A DNA stretch of 64,000 nucleotides from Adineta ricciae (lineage: Eukaryota; Rotifera; Eurotatoria; Adinetida; Adinetidae), in assembly GCA_905250025.1 (NCBI GenBank), contig CAJNOJ010000126.1:1-64000 (forward strand), in the 5' to 3' direction. Within the stretch, counting starts at the first letter, position 1; every line of letters starts with the position of its first letter. Positions 60,127 to 64,000 of this stretch are shown piece by piece. The notes under the pieces are model-generated. The model did not search any database, had not been told where the DNA came from, and was given only the letters and a program-made list of their open reading frames with translations. The translations under genes and the position numbers were made by a program.

Positions 60127-61236
60127 ATGATACGCGACATTACAGTCAACTGTTTCTTTCTACTAATAGCTACCTTCATCATTTGGATGTGTGTGATCTC
60201 CATCCGGTATCGTAACAATCAATGTTCTACTCAGCGGCGCATTTATCAATCCAATCGAACAACGGGCAATCATTCCTTGAATCCAACACTGATCGATAAA
60301 CGTTTGAAATTGAATCATTTTACCATTCTTGGTACACATAATAGTTATCATAAGCAGAATTCTTTCTATCGATATGAACATTCCGATCTTGCAGAACAAT
60401 TCTTCTATGGTATTCGTCAGATAGAATTAGATCTTCATCTCATGCCGAACCATGATGTCGTCTATCATGTACAATTATTCGATGATCGAACGAATTGCTA
60501 CTGTTTAAGTGATTGTATCGAACGCATTTGGAATTGGACGATCATCAATGCCAATCATTATCCAATTTATTTATTTATCGAAATCAAACAGATGTTTTAC
60601 GAAGATCTCTTCACTGGACTCGAAGGCGGTGTTAAATGCAAACATTTCGAAGCACTTAAGCAACAACTTTTAGACGTTTTCACAAACACTTCCTTGATTC
60701 TACCACCGCAAGTACAAGGAAATCAAAGTTCACTTCGGTTGGCACTTCGCAAACAAAGATATTACGAGCAGAAAAATGATTTTACTTATGCAGGTTACGG
60801 TTGGCCACCGTTATATCGTTCGCTAGGAAAGATTATTCCAGCCTTCCTCGACGACGTGCATAATATCGTTCCAGATATGATTGATTCATGTGAACCTTTA
60901 TCAGATTTCTTCTTCATTGTTCAAAAAAACACAAATAAAGACTACGCGTCTTTTATGACCACGAACAGTCCTATTACCGATCAATACTTCATGCAAAAGA
61001 GTATCAATCGCGGATATATACTACGTGTTCTACTTGGATATGGTGGAAGTCGACTGAATAAAAATTATAACGAAGCAAAGGCGTACGGTGCTCATATATT
61101 CAGTACAGATTATGAAAATTGCTACGATACAGATATTTGTCAAAGTGTGATGAATGATTTCAAGAGCGGCTCATCGATCTTATGCAATCGAGTTCTGTCG
61201 CCAGATTTTTGCAATGTGACATCATTTATTCTGTAA
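60127..61236 (+). CDS. calcium-dependent phosphoinositide phospholipase C (PI-PLC-C1 type)
   Basis: A single exon of 369 codons. N-terminal signal anchor (FFLLIATFIIWMCVISI) followed by a luminal/extracellular catalytic TIM-barrel of the small PLC-X-like type. Visible: LNHFTILGTHNSYH (first catalytic His), FYGIRQIELDLHL (metal-ligand Glu/Asp), VVYHVQLFDDRTNC (second His), YPIYLFIEIK, AFLDDVHN and a C-terminal GAHIFSTDYEN. There are no PH, EF-hand or C2 domains, unlike animal signalling PLCs. The closest pattern I know is the bacterial/fungal Ca-dependent phosphoinositide-specific PLC family. The intronless structure fits horizontal origin but does not prove it. Confidence 0.75.
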   Translation: MIRDITVNCFFLLIATFIIWMCVISIRYRNNQCSTQRRIYQSNRTTGNHSLNPTLIDKRLKLNHFTILGTHNSYHKQNSFYRYEHSDLAEQFFYGIRQIELDLHLMPNHDVVYHVQLFDDRTNCYCLSDCIERIWNWTIINANHYPIYLFIEIKQMFYEDLFTGLEGGVKCKHFEALKQQLLDVFTNTSLILPPQVQGNQSSLRLALRKQRYYEQKNDFTYAGYGWPPLYRSLGKIIPAFLDDVHNIVPDMIDSCEPLSDFFFIVQKNTNKDYASFMTTNSPITDQYFMQKSINRGYILRVLLGYGGSRLNKNYNEAKAYGAHIFSTDYENCYDTDICQSVMNDFKSGSSILCNRVLSPDFCNVTSFIL

Positions 61237-61348
61237 AAATGAATTCAATGTTGCTTTCTTTTGTAAAACAACACTTAAACCGAAACAACAAATTCACATT
61301 CTCTTCTCTAACGTTTGTTTAGTTACACCTTATCGAGAAGCGTGCGTT

Positions 61349-62251
61349 TCAGACTAATGGAACAACGCGCAGCTTTTGACGCCATAATTCAGGCAAACAG
61401 ATTAAACATAGAAATGGCATGAAAAGCTGAACGAAGTAAGGCAAATACAAAAAATAGTAATTGATGATCACAGGAAGAAACGTCGGAATGAAATACAAAC
61501 GAATGACGATAATCAATGCGTACGATACCCAAAAGATCGAGTATAGACTTGATATAAACATCAACTGTAAAGTTAATTTACGAATTGTTTTCCAATTTAA
61601 TGTTCGTTTCATTTTCTTTCGCTGTATTATCACTCGAATCAGGAGGATGATACTCGCAACTGGAATGATTGACGATGGAACACAGATATGAACGATCCAA
61701 TCGAATGCTGCTAACCACGGGAGATTATTGTAACAAATAGAACCACATAAAAGTATGGTGTAGTTAAATGTATTCTCACAGGAGTAAACAAAAATACATA
61801 TGAAATAGAAGAGAGGAATGTAGAAAAGAGAAAATATGATCGGTAAATAGTGTCGCTGGAATTTTTGTTGAGATGACTGAAGAAGATGAGAATGAAAGAT
61901 TAGAATATGTCGTTCAATTGACGTCCATGCCATGAGAAAGAGATTCATGGAATGAAGTGAGCAATTGTACCATATCCAAACGAGACAAAACCAACTGAAT
62001 GCAGGTCGCACTCGACCGGAATAGAGAAATTGCAGTGTGAGTGGTAATTCAGTGATCAATTCCAGAAAAGCAATGGTTAGTAAGGTGAGCAACGAATGAT
62101 AATGCAAACGCGAATGAATTTTCGTTGAATAATAAAACCGATAAAGAATAAAGACAGCTACACATATCGATGGCAATTGAATCGAAGTGAAAATATAAAA
62201 TTTCAGATGACGGCTCCATTGAGGTTCTTCAGAAATGCTCGTGTCATTCAT
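61349..62251 (-). CDS. seven-transmembrane receptor, rhodopsin-like, orphan
   Basis: A single exon of 300 codons with seven clear hydrophobic segments. TM1 is LPSICVAVFILYRF, TM2 LLTLLTIAFLELI, TM3 about SMNLFLMAWTSIERHILIF, TM4 PIIFSLFYIPLFYFICIF, TM5 about IPVASIILLIRVII, TM6 LMFISSLYSIFWVSYALII and TM7 about FVQLFMPFLCLICLP. The DRY position at the end of TM3 reads ERH. A TM3-ECL2 disulphide pair is likely (Cys in SWFCLVW and CENTFN). N-glycosylation site near the start (NDTS). Bdelloids have a large family of short orphan receptors like this. Ligand unknown. Confidence 0.75.
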   Translation of the reverse strand: MNDTSISEEPQWSRHLKFYIFTSIQLPSICVAVFILYRFYYSTKIHSRLHYHSLLTLLTIAFLELITELPLTLQFLYSGRVRPAFSWFCLVWIWYNCSLHSMNLFLMAWTSIERHILIFHSHLLQSSQQKFQRHYLPIIFSLFYIPLFYFICIFVYSCENTFNYTILLCGSICYNNLPWLAAFDWIVHICVPSSIIPVASIILLIRVIIQRKKMKRTLNWKTIRKLTLQLMFISSLYSIFWVSYALIIVIRLYFIPTFLPVIINYYFLYLPYFVQLFMPFLCLICLPELWRQKLRVVPLV

Positions 62252-62562
62252 TCCTACTTTAAAGAAGCAGAGCTACACTGATCGGCAGTCGTTTTTATTC
62301 TTTGAATCCTCAAATAATCTACGTGATGTTCAATGAGCCTATTCAAATAGACAAACGTTTGCACTTTTGGTTGAAATTTGAAATGGGAGCTTTCTGACAC
62401 GATTTACTTCGTGTTATTTTCTCATGTTTATGTTGAATTAGCAATAGAAATCGATCTTGTTTGAAAGTAGAACAGCAGAGAAGATTAATATAATATTTGA
62501 TTAATAATGACAATCACAGATACATAAAAATAAATGAATAGTCTCTTAGAAATTAAAAAAAC
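62252..62562. other. intergenic
   Basis: 311 bp containing the receptor promoter and stomatin 3' UTR. Nothing else recognised. Confidence 0.4.
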
Positions 62563-64000
62563 TTAAAATCCAGTTGTACTACTACTTCCACGTTCACCTC
62601 GGCTCTTCATTAGTTTCAAAAGTTCAACTAAAACAAGAAGAAAACGTGCGAACATGTTCTCTTTAAAAGACTTCATTTACCAGGAATCGGAAAAACAATC
62701 GTCGAATTCTTCTCTGCTGAGATATGTGTCAATGTCTGAAGATAACGCAATTGTAAAGCAATTGGACTTTCATGAATGACATCAGCAGCTTCCTGAAAAA
62801 CAAGTAATTCAATCTTATGTACTCATAATAACGCAATATTACTTTTAATGCTCTCGATGCTTTTTGTTCACCTTCGGCAGCAATAATCTTTGCACGAGCT
62901 TCTCGAGCAGCTAGAATAGAGAACAAAGGTCATGTACGAATCGACAGCATGTCAAATAAGATTTTCACCTTCGGCTTCAGCAGCCATACTGCGTTGCATG
63001 CTGACAGGCAAACGAACATCTTTGCTAGAAAGGAAAAGACGATTGTTAATCGGAATGAAAAGAACAGAATGTAATAATTCTTCACATTTCTACACGTTCG
63101 ACTTTGACTCCCCAAGGATCGGTTCCTTCATCAAGATGAGCTTGCATTGAATGAGAAATATTTTCACGATCAGATAAAATTTCTTGTAAAGTTTTCGTTC
63201 CTCTGAAAAATTCCCAAAGTCATTCTTCGAAAGAATTCACATTCGGATTGAAATTTGCTTACAGGATGTTACGAAGTGTTGTAGCAGCCAGTAATTGAGT
63301 TGAATAACGAGAATTTTCGACATTTGTCACACTTATAATCGGATTAAATATTCGAAAATAGACGACGGCGTCAACGGAAACTGTCTAGAGAGATGAGAAG
63401 ACGAAGGACTTTCATCAGCATGCTTCTAAGTAATCGTACCACAGAATCTCTCGTTAAGATTTCTTGAGGTGGAACATCAAAAGTAACTACAAGTAAACAG
63501 GAGATGTTTTTGCTAAGCACTGTCTCATGCCTCAACCATCAAAAAACCACTCACTCGTCCGTAAATCGACTTTAATTATCGAATCAACACATGGTAAAAC
63601 AAAAAACAGACCCGGACCCTTTGCACCACCTAAATAACATCATAATTTGTTTCTCCTTCGATTGTCATTCAATTCTTACCAGATAGAATTCGACCGAGAC
63701 GCATAATAACAGCTCGTTCATACTCTTGAACAACCTGCACACAACATCGATCTATTCTAATTCTCTCCAAACATCTTCGCAGACTTACTTTGACAGTCAC
63801 ACAAAGCGAAAATGGGAATGTTAATGCGCACATAATATAAGATAAAACCACTAAGATCCATCCACATGTTCCCAAGCCTTCTTCCGAATTGCGAATATCA
63901 TCTAATACATAGTCAAACAATTCTCAACTGAGATGTTTTGTCACTAATCAAGACTTACATTGATTATTGCGTGGAACAGTCGATGTATTTACTAATCGAT
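62563..64000 (-). CDS. stomatin-family SPFH membrane protein, 5' end outside window
   Basis: Seven or more short exons on the minus strand; the gene runs off the right edge. From N to [11 protein letters not shown] (63960-64000), [35 protein letters not shown] (hairpin membrane insertion), [147 protein letters not shown] and [27 protein letters not shown]. Stop TAA at 62563-62565. Stomatins oligomerise at cholesterol-rich membrane and regulate channels. All SPFH landmarks are present. The upstream short exon implies that at least one further 5' exon lies outside. Confidence 0.92.

Noticed and set aside
60163..60399. Antisense open frame at the start of the PI-PLC gene
   Set aside because: Overlaps the catalytic HNSYH-coding region of the real gene and has no similarity of its own.

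Overview
The window is eukaryotic, animal nuclear DNA. It is AT-rich and gene-dense, with about 27 genes or gene remnants in 64 kb. Genes lie on both strands and are split by many very short GT-AG introns, mostly 45-60 bp with a few near 100. Conserved genes are plainly metazoan (KIF13-type kinesin tail, SNX9-type nexin, NuMA, RRN3, Abitram). They alternate with families known to be expanded in bdelloid rotifers (F-box singletons, ARM-TIR, ART-TPR, kelch and pentapeptide-repeat proteins, chitin-binding proteins) and with genes of bacterial or fungal flavour (carotenoid hydroxylase remnant, M15 peptidase, Ca-dependent PI-PLC). My best guess is a bdelloid rotifer such as Adineta or Rotaria; this is inference from gene content, not a direct marker.

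Layout. 1-1.2 kb: nothing recognised. 1.2-4.8 kb (-): a KIF13-type kinesin tail ending in a CAP-Gly domain, with no motor. 5.1-8.4 kb (+): SH3-PX-BAR sorting nexin. 8.9-10.9 kb (-): RRN3/TIF-IA. 11.2-12.2 kb (+): TBCC. 12.6-15.0 kb (+): GMP synthase. 15.2-15.6 kb (-): dead beta-carotene hydroxylase. 16.2-18.5 kb (-): ARM-like/TIR protein. 19.4-21.0 kb (+): SPSB-type SPRY/SOCS protein. 21.5-23.4 kb (+): PrimPol. 23.5-25.4 kb (-): ADP-ribosyltransferase with TPRs. 25.6-26.9 kb (-): ORC4, divergent from a compact NuMA (27.2-31.0 kb, +). 31.2-31.6 kb (-): small membrane protein. 32.2-33.0 kb (+): secreted M15 peptidase, with a decayed tandem copy at 34.2-34.5 kb. 34.85-38.2 kb (+): mitochondrial Hsp70, interrupted by two assembly seams. 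38.45 kb: tRNA-Ala(CGC). 38.6-40.3 kb (-): F-box protein. 40.4-40.9 kb (-): Abitram. 41.1-42.1 kb (+): broken nitrilase-like gene. 42.4-43.6 kb (+): ethanolamine kinase. 44.3-45.4 kb (+): second F-box protein. 45.6-46.7 kb (-): cytosolic 5'-nucleotidase I. 47.1-47.6 kb (-): four-TM protein with a frameshift. 48.1-51.1 kb (-): XPB helicase. 51.5-52.8 kb (-): membrane pentapeptide-repeat protein. 53.0-54.4 kb (-): secreted kelch protein. 55.3-59.4 kb (+): two neighbouring chitin-binding (CBM14) genes. 60.1-61.2 kb (+): PI-PLC. 61.3-62.3 kb (-): a 7TM receptor. 62.6 kb to the right edge (-): stomatin, cut by the window.

There is no operon logic, but several genes share themes. PrimPol, ORC4 and XPB serve DNA replication and repair. 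NuMA, TBCC and the kinesin tail serve the microtubule cytoskeleton. RRN3 and GMP synthase serve growth. The most notable observations are the carotenoid hydroxylase remnant (in-frame TGA plus two lost metal-binding histidines), the decayed tandem copy of the M15 peptidase, the motorless kinesin-3 tail, and two 221-bp duplications flanking single Ns inside the Hsp70 gene that mark an unmerged assembly bubble. I did not find convincing evidence of a wholly undescribed multi-gene system.
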